Positions 15,357 to 23,969 of a DNA stretch of 49,419 bases are shown piece by piece. The notes beneath the pieces were generated by a model. It was not told the DNA's origin. It did not search any database and was given only the letters and a program-made list of their open reading frames with translations. This DNA comes from Phycisphaerae bacterium (lineage in GTDB: Bacteria > Planctomycetota > Phycisphaerae > UBA1845 > JAFGLZ01). Every line of letters begins with the position of its first letter. Position 1 is the stretch's first letter. Location: the NCBI GenBank assembly GCA_016927755.1, contig JAFGLZ010000253.1, positions 1 to 49,419 on the forward strand, written 5' to 3'. A program made the translations under genes and the position numbers.

Positions 15357-16586
15357 TTACGTGGGCGCGCGGGTCGTGCTAGTGGAGGCGGATTGCGGTG
15401 GGCGTTGGAGGACGTCGGCATTGCGTGGGAGGGTGATGGAGAAGGTGGTTCCTTCGGCCTCGGAGGAGGTGAAGTCGACCTTGCCTCCGAGGAGGGACTC
15501 ACCGAGTAGCTTGATGGCAAAGGTGCCCATTCCGCGTCCGTTGCCGGCTTTGGTGGAGTAGTAGCGCTGGAAGACGCGCAGGGCGACGGGCTCTGGGATC
15601 GCCTGTCGGTTCCAGACGCGGAACGTGACGCTGTCGTCGGTCGTTTGAACGCGGACCCGGACGTGATCGCCATCGGTTCCGGCCTCAAATGCGTTCGTCA
15701 CCATGTTGGTCAAGACGCGGAGGAGGAGGGCCGTGTCGGTTCGGAAGGCGTGGCCCTGGCCCGGGGCCTCGAGGAAGAGGGTTTGGCCCTTGGCCGCGGG
15801 GTGGGAGGAGAAGATCAGTCGCAGACGCTGGAGCAACTCTTCGGGATCGGTATCCTCGAGATCGAGCCTCGTCCAGGTTGGTCGGTCCTCGGAGAGGAGG
15901 CGTTGGATTCTGACCTCCTTGGCCAAGAGTCGAGACGACTCACGGATCTGGTCGAGGAGATCCCGCTGGATCGTTCCGCCGTGCATACCGATCAGCTCGC
16001 TTGCGCCGGAGAGACTGGTGAGGATGTTGGCGATGTCGTGTAGGAAGGCCCGTTCGAGGGCCATGCGGCGTTTCTCCTGGCTGATGTCGCGCATGCAGAC
16101 GAGCAGGAACTTGGCACCGGCGATATCGAGCGGGTGCGATCGGACGATGAAGTCGAGGTCCAGGTCGACCCCGTCTCGGCGCACGGTCATGACGCACTCT
16201 CGCTCCTGCGGCTGGCGCGAATCGAGCGAGGCAACGATGGAGATGGCCGCGCCGCACGTAACGCAGAATCGGCTCGTGCCGCAGCCGCCGGGGTGATCGT
16301 GGGCATGGACGCAGCCCAGCGCTTCACCGGGGCGCAGGCCAAGCGCCGAGGCGGGATCGGTCACGCCGAGCTTCTCCAGAAGCGCGTGGTTGACGGCCAG
16401 GACCTGACGCTGCTCGTTCAGGATGGTCACCCAGCCGCCCAGGGTCTCGAGGAGGGCGTCGAGGACGGGACTGTCGCTGACGAGTTGGACGCTCTGCTTG
16501 ATTTCGTCCGCGGTGGCGCGTCGGGCGGGGGCGAAGAAGGTCTCGGGTAGGTCGGCCCCCGAAGGGCTCGGCGATGTGCGGGACAT
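15357..16586 (-). CDS. PAS-domain sensor histidine kinase
   Basis: A 409-residue cytosolic kinase without membrane segments. Residues 33-165 form a PAS domain (GGWVTILNEQRQVLAVN) with two cysteines in FCVTCGAA (108 and 111) that could sense redox state or a metal. The phosphoacceptor is probably His183 in FLHDIANILTSL, an atypical H-box. The ATPase part has the N-box NMVTNAFEAG and the GRGMGTFAIKLL glycine loop, ending GTTFSITLP; the usual DxGxGIP loop is replaced by VWNRQAIPE. This variant is known in kinases of planctomycetes and deltaproteobacteria. No response regulator is adjacent. Confidence 0.85.
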   Translation of the reverse strand: MSRTSPSPSGADLPETFFAPARRATADEIKQSVQLVSDSPVLDALLETLGGWVTILNEQRQVLAVNHALLEKLGVTDPASALGLRPGEALGCVHAHDHPGGCGTSRFCVTCGAAISIVASLDSRQPQERECVMTVRRDGVDLDLDFIVRSHPLDIAGAKFLLVCMRDISQEKRRMALERAFLHDIANILTSLSGASELIGMHGGTIQRDLLDQIRESSRLLAKEVRIQRLLSEDRPTWTRLDLEDTDPEELLQRLRLIFSSHPAAKGQTLFLEAPGQGHAFRTDTALLLRVLTNMVTNAFEAGTDGDHVRVRVQTTDDSVTFRVWNRQAIPEPVALRVFQRYYSTKAGNGRGMGTFAIKLLGESLLGGKVDFTSSEAEGTTFSITLPRNADVLQRPPQSASTSTTRAPT

Positions 16587-16820
16587 CGGAATGCCTCCGT
16601 GATCGGACGGGCTCCCTCGGCGCGGCTGAGATACATGCCCAACTGATTCGACATTGAGCGACAGGCTCTCTTCCCATCCGGGGTCACGTGGTTGGTGACC
16701 AAACAGTATTGTACCCGAAATCGGCGGATATGAAGAAGAACCATTGCGCCTGGTTTGCGGAAACGCGCGGGGACCCGCTGAAGACCCCCCTCCTCCCTTC
16801 TTGGCGCCCCCTCCTCGCGT

Positions 16821-18014
16821 CTACGCGCCGAGTTTCCAGGTGGCTTGGCGGAGGACGGCGTTGCTGGAACCCCTCATATTCTCGTACCAAAGGGTCAGGA
16901 GCGTGCCGCCGTCGAGTTCGACGGTGCTGGGATAGCCCAGGTCGCCGGATACGCCGTCGCCGGAGACGATGATGGGCTCGGACCAGGTGCGTCCGTGATC
17001 GGTGCTGACGCGGGCCTGGTTGCCCAACGGGGCTCTGCGGTGGCCATAGGTCATCAGGAGGTGACCGTTCCGCAGGCGCGTCAGGAACGACGGCAGGCCC
17101 CAGACGCCAATGGATCGGGGGACGGCCCACGTCTTGCCGCCGTCGGAGGATTCGGTCTGGAGGGTTTCCCTCGCGCTCTCCTTGTTGTGATTGCGGATCT
17201 GGACGAGGAGTCGGCCATCGGCCGTTTCGACGCCGTGGAGTTCGTGATAGTTCTCCGGCGTGTCGCCCGGGCGGGCGGGGATCTCGGCAAGCCATTTCCA
17301 TGTCACGCCGTCGTCGGAGGACTCGCAGACGCCGACGCGCTTCTGCCCGGTCCACAGCTCCTTGCCAGGATAGAGAAGTCGTCCGTCGGAGAGCTGGACG
17401 GGCCCGTGCGGGCTGTTGACGACGCTGGGGTATCGGGCGGACCATGTGACGCCACCGTCGGTGGATCGGAGCATGTACTGACCGAGCTCGGCCTTGCGCT
17501 GCTCGGGCGTGAGGCGGTTGTGCGCGGCCTGCCAGTCTTGGAGCTTTGCGGCGGGCCAAGCGCCCTTTTCGCCGGGCTTGATCTGCTCGGCTTTGGCGAG
17601 GATGGGCTCGTACGCCAGGGAGCTGAAGGTGGTGACGAGGATGCTGCCCTTGGCGGTCTCGAGGACGCCGGCGTCTCGGTCGTCGATGCCGCTGTCGAGG
17701 AGGACCCGTGGCCAGGTCCAGGTCTTGCCGTTGTCGTTGGACGTCATGTACTCGACGCGGCCGAAGGGGCAGACGTGGCCTTTGCGTCCACCGGACCAGA
17801 CGGCCAGGAGCTGTCCGTTTCGGCGGCGGGCCACGGTGGGCCAGCCGTGGTAGTAGTGTGGCTCGTGGCTGATGACCTTCGTCTCGATGATCTTGGCGGC
17901 CTGCGCGGCGTCAGAGCGCTTGGCAGTGCCGAGCAAGACGGCGGTGGAGGCCACGCCGCTTGTCTTCAGGAAGGTGCGTCGCGATACGTTGTTTCGAGTC
18001 TTGTCATGGGCCAT
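16821..18014 (-). CDS. Tat-exported sialidase/neuraminidase-family (BNR) protein
   Basis: A 397-residue protein with a twin-arginine signal (SRRTFLKTSG, hydrophobic stretch, cleavage near SDA). The mature part is a six-bladed propeller of the sialidase superfamily, shown by five Asp-boxes: SNDNGKTW, STDGGVTW, SSDDGVTW, SSDGGKTW and STDHGRTW. It is most likely an exo-acting glycosidase or sugar-binding protein active outside the cytoplasm; true sialic acid specificity cannot be claimed. It is divergent from the FucI-like gene at 18194, with about 180 bp between for two promoters. Confidence 0.9.
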   Translation of the reverse strand: MAHDKTRNNVSRRTFLKTSGVASTAVLLGTAKRSDAAQAAKIIETKVISHEPHYYHGWPTVARRRNGQLLAVWSGGRKGHVCPFGRVEYMTSNDNGKTWTWPRVLLDSGIDDRDAGVLETAKGSILVTTFSSLAYEPILAKAEQIKPGEKGAWPAAKLQDWQAAHNRLTPEQRKAELGQYMLRSTDGGVTWSARYPSVVNSPHGPVQLSDGRLLYPGKELWTGQKRVGVCESSDDGVTWKWLAEIPARPGDTPENYHELHGVETADGRLLVQIRNHNKESARETLQTESSDGGKTWAVPRSIGVWGLPSFLTRLRNGHLLMTYGHRRAPLGNQARVSTDHGRTWSEPIIVSGDGVSGDLGYPSTVELDGGTLLTLWYENMRGSSNAVLRQATWKLGA

Positions 18015-18193
18015 CTGTGGATCTCCCTGTCAGAGTGTTGCTTCCGCGGTAGTCTAACGGCAGAACCGATCGAGGAAAGGGGTTCGGAGCGAGAAATGGG
18101 CGGGCCGAGCTCGGGGTGATAGAATGCGGGCCCACGTGTTGAATGGCTCGGGAGTTGGGGAAGGTCCAGGCATCTCATCGAAAGGACACGGCG

Positions 18194-19669
18194 ATGGAGA
18201 CGCACGCGGAGAGCGGATGCGGCTGTGGGTGCAGCAGGCGGGGCTTTCTGATCGGCGCGGGGGTGGCGACTGGCGGATGGGTCGCAGGCCCCCTACCGCT
18301 GCTTCTCGGGGGACAATCCGCAGACACGGGGCGCGCGAAGAAACCGGCGGTGGTGCGAGCGGCGTTTCTGTATCCGCCGTCGTCGACGTTCAAGGACAAG
18401 TCGGACGGCTGGTGGAGTTGGCCGGGGAACGAGTTCGACGCGGAGGGTCGTCAGAAGCAGTACACGATCGCGCTGCGAGAGATGGAGAAGAAGCTGGGCG
18501 TGCGGGTCGTGACCGAGGATCGCTGCGTCACCGGGGCCAAGGACGTCGAGCGCCTGGCACAGACGATCCGTCATGAGCGTCCGGACGGCCTGCTGCTGGT
18601 GATGTTCCACAACCGGAGCCTGCCGGACGCGGACGCGCTGCTGAAGGTGGCGGAGAAGGAGAACATCCCGGCGATTCTCTATATCGGGTTGGGCGTCAAG
18701 CACGGGCCGGTGACTCAGTACCGACGGCCGGGGATGTACCTGATCCAGTCGCTGGACAATATGGAGGCGATCGAACAGGGCTTGCGGATAATCCAGGCGC
18801 GTAAGACGGCGGCGCAGAGCCTGATCCTGAGCATCAGCGAGACGAAGGATCTGCAGGACAAGCGGGAGCCGTTCTTGGGCGTGACAGTTCGCCCGGTGCC
18901 CTTCTCGCGATATTCCAGGGCATTCGAAGAGGCGGTGCTCGACATCGACGCTCTGGAGTGGATCCAGCGGTTCACCGATCAGGCCCGGGAGAATCGGGGC
19001 GTGACGGCCGAGGCGATGGGGAACGCGACGCGCTCCCACCTGGCGATCAAGAGGCTGTTGGCGGAGGACCAGGCGGACGGTCTGACGATGAACTGCCTCC
19101 AACGCGGAATGCTGAAGCCGTGCATGAGCTTCTCGTCGCTCAACAGCGAGCTGATTCCGGCGGCGTGCGAGAACGATCTGCCGGCGGTGTATACGCAACT
19201 CTTGGGGCAGCTTCTGACGGGGCGTCCGGGCTTTCAGCACAATCCATGCTACGAGACGGAGAAGAACCACTACTACGCGTCGCATTGCACGTGCCCGACG
19301 AAGGTGTACGGCCCGGAGGGGCCGGAGCTGCCGTTCCTGATTCGGCGTTTCGCGCACACGAACGAAGGGAGCTGCGCGATCCAGGTGTTCTGGAAGGCGG
19401 GCGATCCGGTGACGATGGTCCGGTACTATCCGGGGAAGGAGCCCGCGCTCGACGTGTACGCGGGCAAGGTGGTCACGTCTCACGCGATGCCCCCTGCCGG
19501 CGGATGCACGACGAACGTGGAAATCGAGATCACGGACCGTCCGGACGCGTGCATGGTTCGCGGGCACCACAATCTGCTGTTCGTGGGCGACTTCGCGCGG
19601 CGGTTCCGGCTGTTCGCGAGGCTGCACAAGATGCGGCTGGCGCAGACGGGATTCGTCGGGATCGAATGA
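18194..19669 (+). CDS. Tat-exported L-fucose/arabinose isomerase-like protein
   Basis: A 491-residue protein; ATG 18194 is chosen because AAAGGA ends 7 bases before it and the next residues give a twin-arginine signal (CSRRGFLIGAG). The mature protein has alternating Rossmann-like strands (VRAAFLYPP, DGLLLVMFHN, IPAILYIG) and a C-terminal domain with HTNEGSCAIQ and MVRGHHNLLFVGD, the pattern of the FucI/AraA fold seen in many planctomycete exported proteins. Free sugar isomerases are cytosolic, so this exported version may bind rather than convert sugar. No complete catalytic set can be assigned. Confidence 0.75.
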   Translation: METHAESGCGCGCSRRGFLIGAGVATGGWVAGPLPLLLGGQSADTGRAKKPAVVRAAFLYPPSSTFKDKSDGWWSWPGNEFDAEGRQKQYTIALREMEKKLGVRVVTEDRCVTGAKDVERLAQTIRHERPDGLLLVMFHNRSLPDADALLKVAEKENIPAILYIGLGVKHGPVTQYRRPGMYLIQSLDNMEAIEQGLRIIQARKTAAQSLILSISETKDLQDKREPFLGVTVRPVPFSRYSRAFEEAVLDIDALEWIQRFTDQARENRGVTAEAMGNATRSHLAIKRLLAEDQADGLTMNCLQRGMLKPCMSFSSLNSELIPAACENDLPAVYTQLLGQLLTGRPGFQHNPCYETEKNHYYASHCTCPTKVYGPEGPELPFLIRRFAHTNEGSCAIQVFWKAGDPVTMVRYYPGKEPALDVYAGKVVTSHAMPPAGGCTTNVEIEITDRPDACMVRGHHNLLFVGDFARRFRLFARLHKMRLAQTGFVGIE

Positions 19670-19705
19670 TCACACCCCAAGGCGCCTGGTGGTTGACGAT
19701 GGTAT

Positions 19706-19797
19706 CTGGGTGGCCCGCCCGCGTGGAGGCGAGGGACGCGGACTCGTTTTCAGGCTCGAATTCGCGTCCCCCACGGCGGAAGCCGCGGGCCACCCAG
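19706..19797. repeat. Long imperfect hairpin between convergent genes
   Basis: Perfect 13-bp outer arms CTGGGTGGCCCGC (19706-19718) and GCGGGCCACCCAG (19785-19797) enclose inner 8-bp arms GGGACGCG (19733-19740) and CGCGTCCC (19763-19770). It fills the gap between two convergent genes. It may act as a bidirectional terminator or be a small dispersed element; no T-tract follows. Confidence 0.75.
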
Positions 19798-19843
19798 TGG
19801 AATCCAGATCCCCAGGCGCTCTGTCAGCGCCCCTGCCAATGAG

Positions 19844-21643
19844 TCAGGACAACTCTCCGCTCAGGTTCTCTCCGACGGTCGTGCTCTGGAGCTGCAGGCC
19901 GTAGAGGTCTGCCGCGGTAACGGCCAGGTCGGCGATTCGGACCTCCCTGCTGGACGTACTGCCGGTCATGCCCGGGCGACGGATGGCCATGACGATTGGC
20001 TGCGTGTCGAGCGAGCCGTGTCCGCCCGGGAAGAGGTACAGCGGACCGATGAACACGCCGTCGGGGACGGAGATGCCGAGGTTGCCGAGTCCGGCGCCGT
20101 AGACGGGGATCTCCCACCCGTTCTTGGCGAAGACGAAGAGGTCCGGCCAGACCATGGTCTGCTCGGCGTCGGTCTCGATGAACCACTGGTGATAGAGTTC
20201 CCCCGGAAGGCAGACGCCGTCCTTGCCGTACTTCATCTCGGCCCGATCGACGATAAACCAGGGGCACTCCGCCTGGCCGGTCTCGGGGTTGACGGCGGTA
20301 TGGGCCTCGAGGAGTTGCTTGGCCAGCGGAACCTGCTCTTTGCCCGCGCGCCAGTAGACCATGGCGAAGCCGCAGGCGCTGAAGGGGGTAACGGTCTCCT
20401 TGGTGCCGAGGCCCGCGTCGATGATGAGCTGATAGTAGTCGGTCGCGGCCTGCAGCTCGCACTGACGCTCCATGTCCGGGCCGCGAAGGAGCGTGACCAT
20501 CGCGTGATCGCTGACGAGCATGACGGTCGCGTCGTCGAGGACGCCCTGGGCGCTCAGGCCCTCGATGAGGCGTCCGAATTGGATGTCGGTATCGCGGATG
20601 GCGTCGAGGATCGGCTCGACATAGAGTCTGGGGTTGGCTGTCGTGACGAGCTGATCGGCCGGGTCGTTGTCGCAGAACAGCTTGGGCAGCGGCGGACAGT
20701 CAGGCTCGGCCCGCGCGGCGGCGTCCCATGTGGCGCCGATGGCGTGGCCGGTGTCGTCCACTTGCGCGAGCAGGATGTACGACATATCCGGCGAGGCCTG
20801 CTGATAGACGGCCAGGGCCGCGTCGACGACCCAGGAGTCGGGCGGGAACTGCCGCGGCTTGGCCCGCATGGCCAGCGAGATGACGTTGAACTTCTGGAAG
20901 GCGGACTCGGCGTCGCAGTACGCGTCGTCGTCGGTCGGCGGGTCGCAGTAGTCGTGCGACTCGGGCTCGGGCACGTAGGACGGGCGGCTGCTTCCGGTGA
21001 CGATGAGATCGACGACGCCCTGGTTTCGGAACATCTCGGCGACCCATCCCTTGCCGGAAATGAAAGCGGTGGTCGCGCTGGGGGATTTGCGTTTCCAGGC
21101 GTGGAAGAGTGTGTCGACGGGGCGGCCGAGATCGTCGCGTGCCCAGTCCATCGTGATCTGCGAGGGGATGGGCTCTCCGGCGGAGTCCCAGCCCATGAGC
21201 TGAGTGCTGACGCTGATGATGCCGGTCTGTCCGCTCGAGGTACCCGCGATGGCGTTGACGTGGTTCATGTCGGTGGCAGCCGGGAGGTAGTCCTTTGCAT
21301 TGGGGAACCACGTTGCGCCGGTGAGGAAATCGCGGACCTTCGGCATCAGCCAATCGCCGGGAGAGCCGGGGCCGTCGCCGTTTGCGTTGAGTTCGAGATA
21401 GGCCGGGTGCAAGGCGTCGATGGCGATGTAGATGAGCTTGGTGGGCTGGCTCTTGTTCTTGGCGTTTTTCGGTTTCTTCTTCTTTGGGGTTCGCGCGGCA
21501 TAGAGCAATTGTGAGCCGAAGGCGACGCCGGCGACGCTGGCGCCGGCGGTTTGGATGAACCTTCTTCGGGATACGGAACCCTCGCCCGTTCGGCCGTCGG
21601 TGTGGTCGCCGGGCGTCGCACTGCCTTCATTGCGATGTGGCAT
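19844..21643 (-). CDS. Tat-exported alkaline phosphatase-superfamily phosphodiesterase
   Basis: A 599-residue protein with a twin-arginine signal (SRRRFIQTAGAS) and a lysine-rich linker. The mature part follows the alkaline phosphatase/nucleotide pyrophosphatase order: IYIAIDALHP (first metal-binding aspartate), ATDMNHVNAIAGTSSG (region of the nucleophile threonine/serine), LLAQVDDTGHAIG (aspartate and histidine), LVSDHAMV (aspartate-histidine pair) and GGHGSLD (last histidine). It would hydrolyse phosphomono- or diesters outside the cytoplasm. Substrate preference cannot be read. It is convergent with the FucI-like gene. Confidence 0.88.
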   Translation of the reverse strand: MPHRNEGSATPGDHTDGRTGEGSVSRRRFIQTAGASVAGVAFGSQLLYAARTPKKKKPKNAKNKSQPTKLIYIAIDALHPAYLELNANGDGPGSPGDWLMPKVRDFLTGATWFPNAKDYLPAATDMNHVNAIAGTSSGQTGIISVSTQLMGWDSAGEPIPSQITMDWARDDLGRPVDTLFHAWKRKSPSATTAFISGKGWVAEMFRNQGVVDLIVTGSSRPSYVPEPESHDYCDPPTDDDAYCDAESAFQKFNVISLAMRAKPRQFPPDSWVVDAALAVYQQASPDMSYILLAQVDDTGHAIGATWDAAARAEPDCPPLPKLFCDNDPADQLVTTANPRLYVEPILDAIRDTDIQFGRLIEGLSAQGVLDDATVMLVSDHAMVTLLRGPDMERQCELQAATDYYQLIIDAGLGTKETVTPFSACGFAMVYWRAGKEQVPLAKQLLEAHTAVNPETGQAECPWFIVDRAEMKYGKDGVCLPGELYHQWFIETDAEQTMVWPDLFVFAKNGWEIPVYGAGLGNLGISVPDGVFIGPLYLFPGGHGSLDTQPIVMAIRRPGMTGSTSSREVRIADLAVTAADLYGLQLQSTTVGENLSGELS

Positions 21644-21935
21644 CGTTCAATCGTCCTCCCTCTGTTGTGACGGAAATGAGACTTGGTAACGGGACGTGAT
21701 TGAAGTCCCTCGCTCGAGGCATTCACGTCCAGGGGAGCCCGTCCTTCCTGGTGATAGTGGCGGCGACTTGCCGGCTGGTTACAGGGCGCGGCTCAGAATC
21801 GTGACGGATTGTGGGCCTGAGGCTGTAACCTCTAGCGAGCATGCCGCTACTAACCTTGTGAATGGGGGCATGAGGACGCTCATGCGAGGGATCAGCGGGC
21901 GCTGAAAGGCCGTGCTTGAATCCGCACCCTATTTG

Positions 21936-21977
21936 CGCGGGCGTCTGGCCCGCGAGGCTTCCTGGGCAAGATGCCCA
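21936..21977. repeat. Two-hairpin dispersed element, copy 1
   Basis: Two small palindromes in series: CGCGGGC-5-GCCCGCG (21936-21954) and TGGGCA-3-TGCCCA (21963-21977). The same pair occurs in opposite orientation at 23501-23540, on the other side of the ECF operon. The rest of the 510-bp gap 21644-22153 shows no gene. Confidence 0.75.
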
Positions 21978-22153
21978 TGCTACGTGATGAGCGGCCATGC
22001 TCCGATAAGATCGACCACGGTCCGAGTGGGAGGCGGGTGGGGGCATGGATGGCGACGGCACCGGGAGGTGGCGGGCATTTGTTGATGGATCTGGCCGTGT
22101 CGGGGTGCATAGAGTTCCCCTGAGGGGCTTTCTCCCCGGGGGGCCCTCCTGGC

Positions 22154-22732
22154 ATGAGTGATCGCGTGGGCGAACCGGTTCTCGGCCCCGAAGACGCGTG
22201 GGACCTCCAAGCGAGCCTCAGCGGCGACGGTGAGGCGTACGGGCGTCTGGTGCGGCGGTATCAACAGGATATCGCGCGGTACATGCGGCGGTTCACACGG
22301 GATCGGGCCACTCACGAGGAACTGGTTCAGGACGTGTTTGTGGAGGCGTACTTCGGTCTGCGCGGGTATGCGGGTCGCGCGCCGCTGCTCCACTGGTTCC
22401 GCCGCATCGCCACGCGCGTGGGATACCGGTTCTGGCGGGATCGGCGGACGCGAAATGCGAGGTCGATCCGGTCGCTGGAGTCGTGGGACGACGTGCCGGT
22501 GGCCGGGGAACAGGCACTGGCGCCCGCCGAAGCCGCCGAGGCGGCGGATGCGATGCTGGAGCGCTTGTCCGCTCGCGACCGGTTGGTGATGATGCTGATG
22601 TACGTTGAGGAGCGATCGGTCGAAGAGATCGCCTCGCTCACGGGATGGTCTCGAAGCATGGTGAAGGTGCAGGCGCATCGCGCCCGAGCCAGGCTCCGGA
22701 AGGCGCTGCGGCAGCGGGAGGACGCATCATGA
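22154..22732 (+). CDS. ECF-type RNA polymerase sigma factor
   Basis: A 192-residue sigma-70 family protein. Region 2 is seen at about residues 20-95 (FTRDRATHEELVQDVFVEAYFGL, then RAPLLHWFRRIATRVGYRF) and region 4 at 130-185 (LERLSARDRLVMMLMYVEERSVEEIA, then MVKVQAHRARARLRKAL). It would redirect RNA polymerase to a small stress or envelope regulon. The stop overlaps the next start (ATGA), and two small membrane proteins follow, the arrangement of a sigma/anti-sigma operon. Confidence 0.93.
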   Translation: MSDRVGEPVLGPEDAWDLQASLSGDGEAYGRLVRRYQQDIARYMRRFTRDRATHEELVQDVFVEAYFGLRGYAGRAPLLHWFRRIATRVGYRFWRDRRTRNARSIRSLESWDDVPVAGEQALAPAEAAEAADAMLERLSARDRLVMMLMYVEERSVEEIASLTGWSRSMVKVQAHRARARLRKALRQREDAS

Positions 22733-22983
22733 CGCCTGAAGAACTGCTGACCCGACTCGGTCGTGCGTCCCGAGAAGAGCCGCTGACAGGGTTCGATGTG
22801 GCCGACTCGGTGGTGCGACGGCTGCATGCCCGGCGGCTCGACGTCAGCCGTCCCCTGGCGATCATGGCGGGCATCTCGGCGACGGCGGCCGTGATCGTTC
22901 AGGCCTTGGCGCTGAAGGCGTGGTTTGCCTGGCAGAACCCGATCGCCCAGTTGCTCTGGGAGACGAGTGGGGTGACGCGATGA
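22729..22983 (+). CDS. Small membrane protein, possible anti-sigma partner
   Basis: An 84-residue protein overlapping the sigma stop by 4 bp, with GGGAGGAC before ATG 22729. A polar N-terminal half (TPEELLTRLG, FDVADSVVRRL) is followed by one membrane segment (LAIMAGISATAAVIVQALAL) and a short tail (AWFAWQNPIAQLLWE). Size, topology and position suggest an anti-sigma factor, but no zinc-binding ZAS motif is present, so this is inferred from context only. Confidence 0.7.
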   Translation: MTPEELLTRLGRASREEPLTGFDVADSVVRRLHARRLDVSRPLAIMAGISATAAVIVQALALKAWFAWQNPIAQLLWETSGVTR

Positions 22984-23456
22984 CGGGTTCGTCTTCGAGC
23001 GTGGGTTCGGGATCGGACGTGACGTTGCCGGTATTGAAGCGGCGGCGATGGCCGTCGGTGCTGCTGGGCGTCGTGCTGCTGGTGTCCGGGGGGGCGATCG
23101 GCTCGGGGGTGACGGTGCTGGTGATCGCGCACAAGGTCAAGGAGCATCTTCACCATCCGGAGCGAGCACCGGCGGAGGCGACGGCCTACCTGCGATGGCG
23201 GTTCGACCTGACGGACCAGCAGGCCCAGTCGGTCGAGACGGTGTTGCGGAAGCGGCGGCAGGAGATCCTGAAGATCCGGCGGGGATTCCAGCCGAGGCTC
23301 GAGGGGCAGATCGATCTGATCGGGGAGGAAGTGGGCGCTCTGCTGAACCCGGATCAGGCGAAGGAGTGGCAGGCGTGGCTGGCGGAGAAGCGAGAGAGTT
23401 GGCTTCCGCCGTTGCCGGACATCGTCGAGACGGCAGAGTCGCGGCCTTCGAGCTGA
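22980..23456 (+). CDS. Membrane-anchored Spy/CnrR-like periplasmic protein
   Basis: A 158-residue protein, start ATG 22980 overlapping the previous stop by 4 bp. One membrane segment (SVLLGVVLLVSGGAIGSGVTVL) is followed by a helical domain: FDLTDQQAQSVETVLRKRR, EILKIRRGFQPRLEGQI and LLNPDQAKEWQAWL. The LTDxQ...VL and LNPDQ...W elements are the pattern of the Spy/CpxP/CnrR heavy-metal or envelope-stress sensors. With the sigma gene and the small membrane protein it forms a three-gene, translationally coupled operon that would report envelope stress to the sigma factor. Confidence 0.8.
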   Translation: MTGSSSSVGSGSDVTLPVLKRRRWPSVLLGVVLLVSGGAIGSGVTVLVIAHKVKEHLHHPERAPAEATAYLRWRFDLTDQQAQSVETVLRKRRQEILKIRRGFQPRLEGQIDLIGEEVGALLNPDQAKEWQAWLAEKRESWLPPLPDIVETAESRPSS

Positions 23457-23500
23457 GTGACCGTGCGAGATCACACCCCGGGCGCGCGGCGGGCTCGTCG

Positions 23501-23540
23501 CATGGGCATCTTGCCCATGAGTCACGGGCGAGACGCCCGT
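23501..23540. repeat. Two-hairpin dispersed element, copy 2 (inverted)
   Basis: CATGGGCA-3-TGCCCATG (23501-23519) and ACGGGCG-3-CGCCCGT (23524-23540). It is the reverse arrangement of the element at 21936-21977, 45 bp after the last gene of the ECF operon. Similar short palindromes are common between genes in planctomycete genomes; here the pair brackets one operon. Confidence 0.8.
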
Positions 23541-23625
23541 CCTACGGCGGGGGCGATTCGTATACGGCCGCTTTGTCGGTAGGCAAGTCTTGAGCCGTGT
23601 CTCTCTGAGCATTCCGGGAAACAGC

Positions 23626-23889
23626 TTAGCCGAATCGGTAGTGTTTGCGGACGTCCTTGTTGACCTTCCACGTGCACTTCATGCCCTCGGGGAAGACGAC
23701 CCAGTCGCCGGCGGCGAAGTGAAAGGCCTGGCCGGTCTCGTTGGTGACCGTCACGTCTCCGTCGAGGATGAGGCAGGTCTCCTCCTCGTCGTATTCCCAA
23801 GGGAACTCACTGGCCTCCTTGGTCCAGATAGGCCAAGCCGCGGCCGTCTGCTTCTCCTGGTCGGTCGGTCTTCGGATTTCGGGGTCCAT
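23626..23889 (-). CDS. Small cupin protein
   Basis: An 87-residue one-barrel cupin: WTKEASEFPWEYDEEETCLILDG, VTVTNETGQAFHFAAGD and WVVFPEGMKCTWKV match the cupin_3 (DUF861) group. ATG 23889 is chosen because AGGA ends 8 bases before it; ATG 23895 would leave only 2 bases. The metal-binding residues usually seen as histidines are partly replaced by EEE, so it may bind a small molecule or metal without being an enzyme. It lies between two sigma factor genes with no clear operon link. Confidence 0.85.
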   Translation of the reverse strand: MDPEIRRPTDQEKQTAAAWPIWTKEASEFPWEYDEEETCLILDGDVTVTNETGQAFHFAAGDWVVFPEGMKCTWKVNKDVRKHYRFG

Positions 23890-23969
23890 TGGCATTGTCC
23901 TCGCGTTGTCCGCACTCAAGCGACGACAGGCTAACAGAAGCGTGAGGGTAGATCCACGGGGCGAACAGT

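Noticed and set aside
20018..21514. 498-codon plus frame across the exported phosphatase gene
   Set aside because: No recognisable motif; the minus frame has a Tat signal and a full set of metal-binding motifs.
22899..23612. Minus frame with THGQDAHAT-type text
   Set aside because: This comes from translating the small dispersed palindromes between genes and not from a protein.
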